Source: Neobacillus terrae
GTDB taxonomy: Bacteria > Bacillota > Bacilli > Bacillales > Cytobacillaceae
Length of the DNA stretch: 64,000 bases
Assembly (NCBI RefSeq): GCF_011393025.1
Contig: NZ_JAAOEO010000018.1
Span: forward strand, 27,783-91,782
Direction of reading: 5' to 3'
Shown here one piece after another: positions 7,779 to 15,433 of the stretch. The notes below the pieces were generated by a model that was not told where the DNA came from, searched no databases, and was given only the letters and a program-made list of their open reading frames with translations. Numbering within the stretch: position 1 is the stretch's first letter; the number at the start of each line of letters is the position of its first letter. Both the position numbers and the translations under genes were made by a program.

Positions 7779-8555
7779 CTAACCGTGAAGAACTGGAAGC
7801 TGAGGCTGAATTTCCTTTTCAAACCAATGAAGCTTTTGATGGAGCCTGACAACTTCTCCAATGACAATCATACTTGGATTTGAAATGCCCTCTTCTACTA
7901 TCCGGTTTTCAATTGTTTCTAATGTGCCGACTACTGTCTTCTGCACGCCCAGAGTCCCCCAATGGACAAGAGCTATCGGTGTCTTTGGTGACTTGCCGGC
8001 TTTAATTAACTTATTTTTAATAGAAGGAAGATGAGAAACTCCCATATAGACACAAATCGTATCAACGGCCTTTGCTAAGTGTTCCCACTGATGTTCGGCT
8101 TCCACATCACCCATCTGGTGGCCGGTGATGAAAGCAAAGCTGCGGCTTAATTCCCTGTGAGTTACGGGTATGCCCGCATAGGCAGACGCAGCGATACCAG
8201 ATGTGATACCAGGAACGATTTCAAAGTAGATATCATGCTTGGCGCATTCTTCAGCTTCTTCCCCGCCCCGGCCAAAAACAAACGGATCTCCGCCCTTTAA
8301 TCGGATAACGTTTAGACCCTTCTTCGCGTACTTTACTAAAAAGTGATTAATCGTTTCCTGCTTCATTGCGTGGTGATGTGGCAGTTTTCCGCAGTAAACA
8401 AGCTGAGCATCCTTCTTTGCATGTTTTAAAAGTTCAGGATTTACAAGCCTATCGTATAAGATAACGTCCGCTTCCTGAATAAGGCGCAAACCTTTAACAG
8501 TGATTAAATCCGGATCCCCGGGGCCGGCTCCTACTAAATATACTTTTCCTGCCAT
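7779..8555 (-). CDS. cobA: Uroporphyrinogen-III C-methyltransferase
   Basis: A 258-residue SAM-dependent methylase (SUMT) that converts uroporphyrinogen III to precorrin-2. The family signatures VYLVGAGPGDPDLITVKG at the N-terminus and RLKGGDPFVFGRGGEE near residue 80-98 are intact. It is a single-domain enzyme like B. subtilis YlnD, not the fused CysG. It lies 18 bp upstream of sirB and 28 bp after cysC, within the siroheme part of the sulfate operon. Confidence 0.94.
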   Translation of the reverse strand: MAGKVYLVGAGPGDPDLITVKGLRLIQEADVILYDRLVNPELLKHAKKDAQLVYCGKLPHHHAMKQETINHFLVKYAKKGLNVIRLKGGDPFVFGRGGEEAEECAKHDIYFEIVPGITSGIAASAYAGIPVTHRELSRSFAFITGHQMGDVEAEHQWEHLAKAVDTICVYMGVSHLPSIKNKLIKAGKSPKTPIALVHWGTLGVQKTVVGTLETIENRIVEEGISNPSMIVIGEVVRLHQKLHWFEKEIQPQLPVLHG

Positions 8556-8583
8556 TTCATCACCACCCTTTTACTCTATTTAT

Positions 8584-9183
8584 TTAGATAATTTTATGAT
8601 CCTTCAAATAGCTTAGAATCGTTTCTACCGCTTCTTCAATTGATAATGAATCGGTCTGTATAGTCAGTTCCGGAGCTTCCGGAGCCTCATAAGGAGAATC
8701 GATACCGGTAAAGTCCTTTATTTCACCTCGTCGAGCTTTTTCATAAAGCTTCTTAGGGTCCCTGCGTTCACATTCCTCAAGCGGGCAATCGACAAATACT
8801 TCGATAAACTCACCTTCTGAAAATAAGGAACGTACCTGATCCCTGTCTGAACGAAATGGTGAAATAAATGCCGTAGTTACTATTGTACCACTGTCGACGA
8901 AGAGTTTCGATACTTCCCCGATTCTTCTAATATTTTCAGTTCGATCATGATCAGAAAATCCTAAATCCTTGTTTAGTCCATGGCGGATATTGTCGCCGTC
9001 AAGAACATATTCGTGGATACCCTTCTGAAATAAACTTGATGAAACTGCGTTAGCGAGAGTGGATTTACCAGAACCGGAAAGTCCGGTAAACCATAATACT
9101 GCGCTGCCATGGCCGTTATTTACTTTGCGCTCGTTTTTAGTAATGGCTGCATCATGCCATTTAATATTAGTTGACTTTGACAT
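8584..9183 (-). CDS. cysC: Adenylylsulfate (APS) kinase
   Basis: A 199-residue kinase that phosphorylates APS to PAPS. The P-loop is GLSGSGKST (residues 34-42), followed by the DGDNIRHGLNKDLGFS substrate motif and the FISPFRSDRD loop. Length is normal. It lies 13 bp after sat. GGAGG precedes the ATG. Confidence 0.95.
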   Translation of the reverse strand: MSKSTNIKWHDAAITKNERKVNNGHGSAVLWFTGLSGSGKSTLANAVSSSLFQKGIHEYVLDGDNIRHGLNKDLGFSDHDRTENIRRIGEVSKLFVDSGTIVTTAFISPFRSDRDQVRSLFSEGEFIEVFVDCPLEECERRDPKKLYEKARRGEIKDFTGIDSPYEAPEAPELTIQTDSLSIEEAVETILSYLKDHKII

Positions 9184-9196
9184 TGACTTCTTCCTC

Positions 9197-10345
9197 CTAG
9201 ACCCTTGCCTCTTCTTTCATGCCTTCGATCAATACTTCAACTACTTCCTTCCGGCTGAAGGTGGATGGCGGAAGCTGACCTGCACGAAGCATTTCTCTTA
9301 CCTTTGTTCCAGAAAGAATCACGCGGTCTTCTTTGCTGTGCGGGCAGGTCTTATCAGAAGCCATACCTTCGCATTTTTTGCAGTAAAAGCTGTGTTCGAA
9401 AAATAATGGCTTTATGCCCAGCTCTTCTTCTGTAAAATTACTGAAGATATGCTGAGCATCATATGTGCCGTAATAGTTGCCTACACCTGCATGGTCACGT
9501 CCAACTATAAAGTGAGTGCATCCGAAATTCTTACGGGCAATTGCATGGAAAATGGCTTCGCGTGGACCTGCATATCTCATGGCTGCTGGGTATACACCAA
9601 GCTGGACGCGGTCTTGCGGATAGTAATTTTCTAAAAGAACACGGTAGCTTTTCAGACGAACGTCTGCAGAAATATCATCTGACTTGGTTTCCCCAACTAG
9701 CGGATTAACAAACAAGCCGTCTACAGTTTCAAGAGCTGCTTTTTGGATATACTCGTGAGCTCTGTGAATTGGATTCCTAGTCTGGAATCCAACGACTGTT
9801 TTCCATCCCTTACCTTCAAAAAGAGCACGTGTATCTTTCGGCTCAAACCAAACGTCTCCGAATACTCCTTTTTCAGGCTTTTTCACAAGAATAACTTCAC
9901 CTGCTACATATACAGGGCCTCTTTCAAAAAGACGCTTAACACCTGGATGTGCCAATTCGTTAGTTTTATAGACTTCAATCGCTTCTTTTTCAAGGTCTGG
10001 CTCATACCAGCTGGATACTTTGATAACCCCATAAGCTTCACCATTATGGACAAGTTTAATTTCTTCGCCCTCCTGTAATTCTTCAGCAATTTCTTGTGAA
10101 ATAGGAAGTGTAACTGGTATGGACCAGATAGTGCCATCAGCAAGTCTCATTGAGCTTACAACAGATTCATAGTCTTCTTTTCCAAGGAATCCTCTAAGCG
10201 GGCTGAATAACCCGACGCCTATTAATTCCAGATCGCTTAGTGCGATATTATCAATCTCAATTTCTTTTTTTACAGATGCAAGATCATAGTTAGGGTTATA
10301 AGCATCAATTAACTTTCCCCCATGTGGTTTTGGTAAAAATGACAT
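9197..10345 (-). CDS. sat: Sulfate adenylyltransferase (ATP sulfurylase)
   Basis: A 382-residue ATP sulfurylase of the homo-oligomeric Sat type, which makes APS from sulfate and ATP. The active-site motifs QTRNPIHRAHEY and GRDHAGVGNYYG are present, and a cysteine cluster CKKCEGMASDKTCPH, which typically binds zinc, lies near the C-terminus. The ATG at 10345 is preferred because GAGAAAGG stands 9 bases before it. A TTG three codons upstream would sit inside that site. Only one base separates it from the transporter stop, so coupling is likely. Confidence 0.95.
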   Translation of the reverse strand: MSFLPKPHGGKLIDAYNPNYDLASVKKEIEIDNIALSDLELIGVGLFSPLRGFLGKEDYESVVSSMRLADGTIWSIPVTLPISQEIAEELQEGEEIKLVHNGEAYGVIKVSSWYEPDLEKEAIEVYKTNELAHPGVKRLFERGPVYVAGEVILVKKPEKGVFGDVWFEPKDTRALFEGKGWKTVVGFQTRNPIHRAHEYIQKAALETVDGLFVNPLVGETKSDDISADVRLKSYRVLLENYYPQDRVQLGVYPAAMRYAGPREAIFHAIARKNFGCTHFIVGRDHAGVGNYYGTYDAQHIFSNFTEEELGIKPLFFEHSFYCKKCEGMASDKTCPHSKEDRVILSGTKVREMLRAGQLPPSTFSRKEVVEVLIEGMKEEARV

Positions 10346-10346
10346 T

Positions 10347-11441
10347 TCAATCAACCTTTCTCAGCAAATTTAGTTCTTTTGTTTGATTTTTTTCCGATAC
10401 GGAGGTTGCAGCGGTTTTCTTTATCAGGAAGATGACTCCAAATACTGAAATCAACACGCCCACCATCGCAACAATCGGATATATGTTATGTTCAATCAAA
10501 AGCTGGATTAATGTATAGGAAATGACCATGGATAATACTGGTGAAACAATCCAGACGGTCAAAAGCTTAACAACGATATCTTTTTTCAACACGCTCTTTC
10601 CATGTTTGGCAAAGCCTATGCCAATAATGGATGAAGTAGTGATTTGAGTAAGGGGCACTGGAATGCCAAATACGGATGCTGTGGTTACGATTGTCGCCCC
10701 GATTCCGGAAATAATGCTTCCCTCTTCAAGCCTTAGTGATGTAATTTTTTTACCGTTTGTTTCAAGGACTCTATGACCTAAGAATGCGGCTCCGAGAGCA
10801 ACGAATAATCCACCCCACAGAATACCGCTATTCGTGGTCATTAACCCTGCTGCCACTAACGGACCTACGGCATTTGCCACGTTGTTCATTCCTGCTGAAA
10901 AAGCCTCAAACAGTCCCATGCAAACAACTAAAACCGCAAGAAAAGGACCGGCTTTGGGTGAAGTCACCCATTTTTTGATCCACTTTCTTTCCAAAACAAA
11001 CGCCGCAAGAATCGCAATAAGGAAAGCAGCAAATGGAGTCAATAGCCAGAACATCGCGATCCAGGCAATTTTTCCAACAAAAACAGACTGATATACAATT
11101 CCTGCACCTATAACGGATCCGACTGCCACTTCGCTAGTTGATAAAGGAATACCGAAAAGATTGGCCAGAAACAGAGATATCGCAGCAGATGTTAAAACGA
11201 TTAGCGCTATGGCATTTGTAAAGGTGGAGCTTGGAACAATACCGCTCCCAATGGTTTTCACTACTTCTCCTCCGCCAAGCCATGCTCCAAGGAAGACAGC
11301 GATCGCGCAAAGAAAAAGTGCTATCTGGCGGTTTTTAATAACGCCAGCACCATAAGAAATACCCATTGAAGCAGCGGCACCGCTTGCACCTATATTAAAA
11401 GCAAAAAACAAACCAATTATGATTGCCAATATTGTGAGCAT
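10347..11441 (-). CDS. cysP: PiT-family sulfate permease (CysP)
   Basis: A 364-residue membrane protein of the inorganic phosphate transporter family with about 10-11 hydrophobic segments. The duplicated family motif appears near the N-terminus (NIGASGAAASMGISYGAG) and again in the middle (GMNNVANAVGPLVAAG). In B. subtilis the homologue in the same place is a sulfate permease; the cysH-cysP-sat order here supports sulfate rather than phosphate. The start at 11441 follows TTAAGGAGG; an in-frame start 19 codons upstream would overlap cysH and lacks a ribosome site. Confidence 0.92.
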   Translation of the reverse strand: MLTILAIIIGLFFAFNIGASGAAASMGISYGAGVIKNRQIALFLCAIAVFLGAWLGGGEVVKTIGSGIVPSSTFTNAIALIVLTSAAISLFLANLFGIPLSTSEVAVGSVIGAGIVYQSVFVGKIAWIAMFWLLTPFAAFLIAILAAFVLERKWIKKWVTSPKAGPFLAVLVVCMGLFEAFSAGMNNVANAVGPLVAAGLMTTNSGILWGGLFVALGAAFLGHRVLETNGKKITSLRLEEGSIISGIGATIVTTASVFGIPVPLTQITTSSIIGIGFAKHGKSVLKKDIVVKLLTVWIVSPVLSMVISYTLIQLLIEHNIYPIVAMVGVLISVFGVIFLIKKTAATSVSEKNQTKELNLLRKVD

Positions 11442-11452
11442 GAATGTCCTCC

Positions 11453-12160
11453 TTAACGAGTGTGCAGGCCACACTCTGTCTTGCTGCTTCCTGCCCATCT
11501 TCCTTCACGAGAATCACCATTACCGCTAACGGCCTGTGTACATGGGAAGCAGCCGATGCTTGGATAATTTTGATCATGCAGGGCATTGTAAGGAAGGTCT
11601 TTTTCTCTGATGTACTCCCACACTTCATCCCAAGTCCAATGAATTAAAGGACAAACCTTGATATTTTGGAACTTTTCATCTTTATTTAAGAAATCTGTAT
11701 TAGCTCTTGTTGGAGATTGCTCTCTTCTCAATCCTGAAATCCATGCTTCCTTTGAGGTCAGAGTTTCCCGCAAAGGAATTACCTTTCTGATTTGGCAGCA
11801 TAGACCAGGATCCCTTTTCCATAAAGCAGAACCATATTGTTCTCTCTGCTCATCAAGGGTCAACTCCGGCTTCTTTTTTTCAATGCGAAGCGATGGGAAC
11901 CTCTGCTGGATTTTTTCAATAACATCATAGGTTTCAGGAAAATGAAGATCTGTATCGAGAAAAACAATATGAGCGTCCGGTTTAACCTGCTGTATAAGAT
12001 CTATCAAAACAATCGCTTCTGCGCCAAAGCTTGAAGCATAAACAATCTTATCTTCCGGATAGTGGCTGTAGGCCCACTTTAATACATTGAGAGCCCCCTT
12101 TGCCCCGTCATCCAGTGAAAATTGATTTGTAATTTCTTGAATATCAACGATATTTTCCAT
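11453..12160 (-). CDS. cysH: Phosphoadenylyl/adenylyl-sulfate reductase
   Basis: A 235-residue thioredoxin-dependent reductase that makes sulfite from PAPS or APS. It carries the four cysteines of the 4Fe-4S subclass, Cys121-Cys122 and Cys204/Cys207 (in LCCQIRK and GCFPC), plus the catalytic Cys230 in KTECGLH at the C-terminus. B. subtilis CysH with this signature accepts both APS and PAPS. It is the first long gene of the operon. GGAGG precedes the ATG. A terminator lies only about 30 bases upstream, so transcripts must read through it from the S-box promoter. Confidence 0.94.
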   Translation of the reverse strand: MENIVDIQEITNQFSLDDGAKGALNVLKWAYSHYPEDKIVYASSFGAEAIVLIDLIQQVKPDAHIVFLDTDLHFPETYDVIEKIQQRFPSLRIEKKKPELTLDEQREQYGSALWKRDPGLCCQIRKVIPLRETLTSKEAWISGLRREQSPTRANTDFLNKDEKFQNIKVCPLIHWTWDEVWEYIREKDLPYNALHDQNYPSIGCFPCTQAVSGNGDSREGRWAGSSKTECGLHTR

Positions 12161-12189
12161 TTCTATAACCTCCGAAATTGATTCTGTCT

Positions 12190-12237
12190 AAAAAAAGGCA
12201 GTCTTACTCCCTTAATCAATAAGGGGAAGACCGCCTC
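12190..12237 (-). terminator. Second terminator, between the YezD-like gene and cysH
   Basis: On the minus strand AGGCGGTCTT and AAGACTGCCT pair, with an inner CCCTTA/TAAGGG stem, followed by seven T. Only about 30 bases separate it from the cysH start, leaving no room for a promoter. It therefore acts as a partial or regulated terminator in the operon leader. Confidence 0.8.
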
Positions 12238-12249
12238 TAGTTTGTCTAG

Positions 12250-12402
12250 TCAGCGTTTATTCTGTTGAAGACGAACCTTTTCATTTTTTTCAATTTGAAT
12301 GATTTTACCGTCCTGAACAATCAAAGTGATTGATCCGAATTTTAAAGTAGCAAGCATTTGTTCAAGATGAGGGATGATTTCCTCCCACTCCTCCGCCTTC
12401 AA
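12250..12402 (-). CDS. YezD-like small protein (DUF2292)
   Basis: A 50-residue protein, too short for routine calling, with a TTG start nine bases after AAAGGAGG. The reading runs LKAEEWEEIIPHL, then TLKFGSITLIVQDGKII, then QIEKNEKVRL. The G-S-x-x-x-x-x-Q/H-D-G-x-x-x-Q-I-x-x-x-E-K pattern is the DUF2292/YezD family as I remember it, often found beside sulfur-assimilation genes. It lies between the S-box leader and cysH, so it should share SAM control with the operon. Function unknown. Note the odd start codon and the repeat element that directly precedes its ribosome site. Confidence 0.75.
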   Translation of the reverse strand: MKAEEWEEIIPHLEQMLATLKFGSITLIVQDGKIIQIEKNEKVRLQQNKR

Positions 12403-12416
12403 ATGGGTTCGCCTCC

Positions 12417-12570
12417 TTTTAGCTAATCATAATTTGTATCCATAAATTCTGAACGCACGACGGACAGGAAGTCCTATTCAGGCGAAAGGCACAGGATGTG
12501 CCGTTTTGAGCGTGATAAGTAAAATTAAGGCATACGCCAAAAGAGCTTGGCGAATGTCAAGTTTTTCTAA
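12417..12570 (-). repeat. Long copy of the dispersed intergenic repeat, inside the cys operon leader
   Basis: On the minus strand it starts TTAGAAAAACTTGACATTCG and ends GATTAGCTAAAA, like the short copy at 2789-2884, but keeps the middle part with hairpins GGCACA-TCC-TGTGCC and GGAC-TTCCT-GTCC. It begins directly after the S-box terminator and ends at the AGGAGG of the YezD-like gene. It codes for nothing visible. Confidence 0.8.
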
Positions 12571-12573
12571 TAA

Positions 12574-12600
12574 CAAAACCTCTCCTGGCTTGGAGAGGTG
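12574..12600 (-). terminator. Expression-platform terminator of the S-box riboswitch
   Basis: ACCTCTCC and GGAGAGGT (12578-12585 with 12592-12599) form an 8-bp stem with a 6-nt loop, followed on the minus strand by TTTTGTTATT. It lies 17 bases after the aptamer, as expected for a transcriptional OFF switch. Confidence 0.85.
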
Positions 12601-12613
12601 ATTTTTTACGTCC

Positions 12614-12717
12614 ACCTTATCTCCCAAAATGATCAACATTTTGCTGGAATTGGCACCTTGTTTAACAGGTTGCCGGGCATCATTGGGCCAGATCCCTCAG
12701 CCGCTCTGGATAAGTGT
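12614..12717 (-). promoter_or_regulatory. SAM-I (S-box) riboswitch aptamer
   Basis: Read on the minus strand the consensus is complete: CTTATC at the 5' P1 arm, CAGAGCGGCTGAGGGA, CTGGCCC-ATGATGCCCGGCAACC, AAGGTGCCAATTCC, GCA, and the closing GATAAG of P1 (plus 12617-12622 with 12709-12714). S-box RNAs bind S-adenosylmethionine and stop transcription of sulfur genes when SAM is plentiful. Here it controls the YezD-like gene and cysH-cysP-sat-cysC-cobA-sirB. Confidence 0.95.
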
Positions 12718-12835
12718 TATTCAGTTGATGAAATTAATCCTACCATACCAATAGGAATTCTGCAATTGGTTAAATTAAAAAATTTTAAATTAATTCTTTT
12801 TTACCAGTTTGTTCGGTCTGGATGGTTATAAAAAA

Positions 12836-12868
12836 GGCCGGCCCCATAAGGATTGGCCGGACTTTTTG
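12836..12868. terminator. Strong bidirectional hairpin upstream of the cys leader
   Basis: CCGGCC (12838-12843) pairs with GGCCGG (12855-12860), with T-runs on both strands. It separates the cys operon promoter region from the region downstream of the MFS gene. Confidence 0.75.
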
Positions 12869-12869
12869 T

Positions 12870-13205
12870 AAAATGGAATTTTTGTTTTTTTATCGTGGAA
12901 AACTCTGTGTCTAATTCCGACCTGAGAGCTTAGGAATATAAAAAGACTGGATCTTTTTTATTAGTACATAATATTTAAAATGTATAGGTTGATAAAAGTC
13001 TAATTTATATCAACCGATTTGGATTACAATAGCTTTTCTTGTTTTTAAGCCATTGCCTTGTCGCCAATTCTCATATAGTGCGGTCAATAAGGATTATCGT
13101 TATCGATCGTTTTTAATTCAATAGTTGATTCTGAACGGTATGCCCCTAATTTATCGCACTCTTTTCGCTTTGAGAGAGGTTCCGGTCAATAAGACTTTTT
13201 CAATA
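12870..13205. other. Non-coding gap with an 11-bp direct repeat
   Basis: No plausible gene is seen between the hairpin at 12868 and the MFS stop codon. CGGTCAATAAG occurs twice, at 13081-13091 and 13183-13193. The stretch between them has more G+C than its surroundings and may be an unrecognised intergenic repeat. Confidence 0.4.
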
Positions 13206-13208
13206 TAG

Positions 13209-14477
13209 TCAAACCTGTTCAGCTACCGAATGAATGGGTTCCTCTACTTGTTTTCTTGCATCAAGCTCTGGCATGATGCGATAGTATAGCAGAACACCGA
13301 TGATGCCGAATGATGTGATGAAAATAGTGGTTGCAAAACTGGACATGAAAGCGCTGATAGTTACAGTTATGGAGCAGATAAGTGATGACATATTGTAGGT
13401 TAAACCTTGCACGGCCATATAAGAGCTTCTTGCTTCTGCTGGTGGCATATTAGCAAGATAATTCTGCTGCACCGGTACGCGCAGGACCTCAGCTACTGTA
13501 GCGGCAAGCATCGCGAAGAACAACAACCAGATGTTATTTGAGTAAGAAATGATAGCATAACCTGCAACAAAAACGATACTGCTGAAAATAAGTGTACTAC
13601 TGTCTTTGAATTTCTCAACTATTCGTGTTGCGATCAGGGCCATTACGACAACAAGAATGGTGTTTTCTGTTCGCAAGAAGCCGAGCATTTCAATTCCGCC
13701 AAATGTCCAGTTCATTATTTGCTGTAAAGGCATTTCATCCGCAAGACGAATACTGATGTAGCTTGTAAGCTGAAATTCCATAGATAGAACAAGAAGTCCG
13801 GCTAAAACAAACAGGATAAAGGTACGGTCCTTGAAAACTTCCCTGTAGCTTTTCAGCATCGTTTTGGTATGGGCAGCGGCTGATTTTGCCATTTGCAGTT
13901 TTGGTGCAAGACTTTCATCAATGAAAAAAACAATTAGAACCCAGGCGATAAGAGCTGCAACGGATAGAGCAAGCAATAGTTCAAACAAGTAATGCTTAAA
14001 CAGAAATCCGCCTGCGATGCCTCCTGTTGCGATCGATAAATTGTTCGTCCAGTACATAATCGTGTACATAAGTTTCCGTTCCTCTGGTTTGCTAACGTCA
14101 ATGAGCATTGCCTGGTTTGCCGGTCCTGCCAGTCCCCAGCAGACACTATTTATGATTGTCATGAAAAAGGTAATCAGTGGAGAAGTAAACAATGGCGAGT
14201 TGGATAACATCATAATAAAAAAGGCCAGGAATCGGAGAGTTTCGGCAAGCGCAATGGTTTTCTTCCTGCCAAATTGATCGGAAAAATAACCTCCAAGAAA
14301 GCTCATCCCAATACCGACAAACACATTGACAAGCAATAGGAGTCCTGCGGTTTTAGTACCAAAATAATGAGATAAATAGATAGCCATAAAAGGAAATACC
14401 ATCCCGCTAACAGTGGAGCTAATAAAGGACTCTGCAAGCCGAAGTTTAATCGTTTTGTGAAATTGAAAAATCGTCAT
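13209..14477 (-). CDS. MFS transporter (drug-efflux type)
   Basis: A 422-residue membrane protein with about twelve hydrophobic segments in two halves. The loop 2-3 signature GGYFSDQFGRKKTIALAE near residue 61-78 identifies the major facilitator superfamily. The arginine-rich loop and the length fit the multidrug exporters of the MdtH/YttB type, but the substrate cannot be predicted. It stands alone, divergent from the yoaK-like gene. AAGGAAAAGG precedes the ATG. No convincing terminator follows. Confidence 0.88.
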   Translation of the reverse strand: MTIFQFHKTIKLRLAESFISSTVSGMVFPFMAIYLSHYFGTKTAGLLLLVNVFVGIGMSFLGGYFSDQFGRKKTIALAETLRFLAFFIMMLSNSPLFTSPLITFFMTIINSVCWGLAGPANQAMLIDVSKPEERKLMYTIMYWTNNLSIATGGIAGGFLFKHYLFELLLALSVAALIAWVLIVFFIDESLAPKLQMAKSAAAHTKTMLKSYREVFKDRTFILFVLAGLLVLSMEFQLTSYISIRLADEMPLQQIMNWTFGGIEMLGFLRTENTILVVVMALIATRIVEKFKDSSTLIFSSIVFVAGYAIISYSNNIWLLFFAMLAATVAEVLRVPVQQNYLANMPPAEARSSYMAVQGLTYNMSSLICSITVTISAFMSSFATTIFITSFGIIGVLLYYRIMPELDARKQVEEPIHSVAEQV

Positions 14478-14705
14478 TCATTTAGACCTTTTCCTTTCTT
14501 AAGTCTTATAAAATCATAAGTGGAAAGTGTCCGAACGAATGATCTTATAGGTTTATTTTATAAAATCAGGAAAACTATGTAAACACTGGAAGTAGGTGTT
14601 TGAATATGTCGCAATTTTCACAACTCTTTTTTTAAAAAATCCTCGTTTTGTTATTACTTTATAAGCAAATAACTAAAGTATAAAAATTCCCGAGGAGATT
14701 TAAGT

Positions 14706-15395
14706 ATGGAAGAAAAATATAAGAAGCTGCCCTCATTATCTTCGAACTCCATTTATTTGGGGATTTTATTAGCTATTGTTGGAGGCTTTTTAGATGCTTA
14801 CACTTTCGTTAGCCGTGATGGAGTGTTTGCCAATGCACAAACGGCAAATTTGGTGCTCCTTGCAGTAAATGCTGCAGAGGGAGAATGGAAACAATCGATA
14901 CTTTATATCCCTCCTGTAGCTGCTTTTATTGCAGGTGTTTTTGTATCCGAAATTGTAAAGATTCCTCATATTAGAGAATTATTGTATAGCTATAGGCGTT
15001 CTATTCTTATATTAGAATGTGTCATTCTCATTGCGGTTGGCTTTATGCCGGAAAGTGTACCAGATATCATCGTTACTGTAAGTATTTCATTTGTTTCCTC
15101 TTTACAAATTTCCACTTTTAATAAAATTGATAAATGGGCTTATAATTCAACAATGGCAACGGGTAATTTAAGGACCGCTGCCAAAGCAGCCTATTCAGCA
15201 TTTATAGAAAATGATGACGAAGCGAGAAAGCAATTCATAGATTTTGTAACGATTATTGGTTCTTTTTTATGCGGAGCTTTGATAGGAACCTTTTCAACCA
15301 CTTATATCGGGGATAATGCCATATGGATTGCTTCGGTCACTTTGATGATTACTCTCATCTTATATCACAGGGAAAAAGGTTTTTTTAGAAAATAA
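14706..15395 (+). CDS. YoaK/DUF1275 family membrane protein
   Basis: A 229-residue protein with about six hydrophobic segments. It has the DUF1275 landmarks: GGFLDAYTFVSRDGVFANAQTAN-like N-terminal segment (Gly-Gly-x-x-Asp-Ala, then A-x-T-x-N) and NSTMATGNLRTAAKA near residue 155. Members are thought to be membrane transporters but none in Bacillus has a firm function known to me. The ATG follows CGAGGAG. A bidirectional terminator closes the gene. Confidence 0.9.
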   Translation: MEEKYKKLPSLSSNSIYLGILLAIVGGFLDAYTFVSRDGVFANAQTANLVLLAVNAAEGEWKQSILYIPPVAAFIAGVFVSEIVKIPHIRELLYSYRRSILILECVILIAVGFMPESVPDIIVTVSISFVSSLQISTFNKIDKWAYNSTMATGNLRTAAKAAYSAFIENDDEARKQFIDFVTIIGSFLCGALIGTFSTTYIGDNAIWIASVTLMITLILYHREKGFFRK

Positions 15396-15397
15396 AA

Positions 15398-15422
15398 GCC
15401 GGTATCTTTCATAGATACCGGC
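15398..15422. terminator. Bidirectional terminator
   Basis: GCCGGTATC (15398-15406) and GATACCGGC (15414-15422) form a perfect 9-bp stem, with T-rich tails on both strands, between the convergent yoaK-like and GH1 genes. Confidence 0.88.
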
Positions 15423-15433
15423 AATTTCTTTAA

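Noticed and set aside
12598..12831. 77-codon plus-strand open frame
   Set aside because: It is antisense to the S-box riboswitch and has no family pattern.
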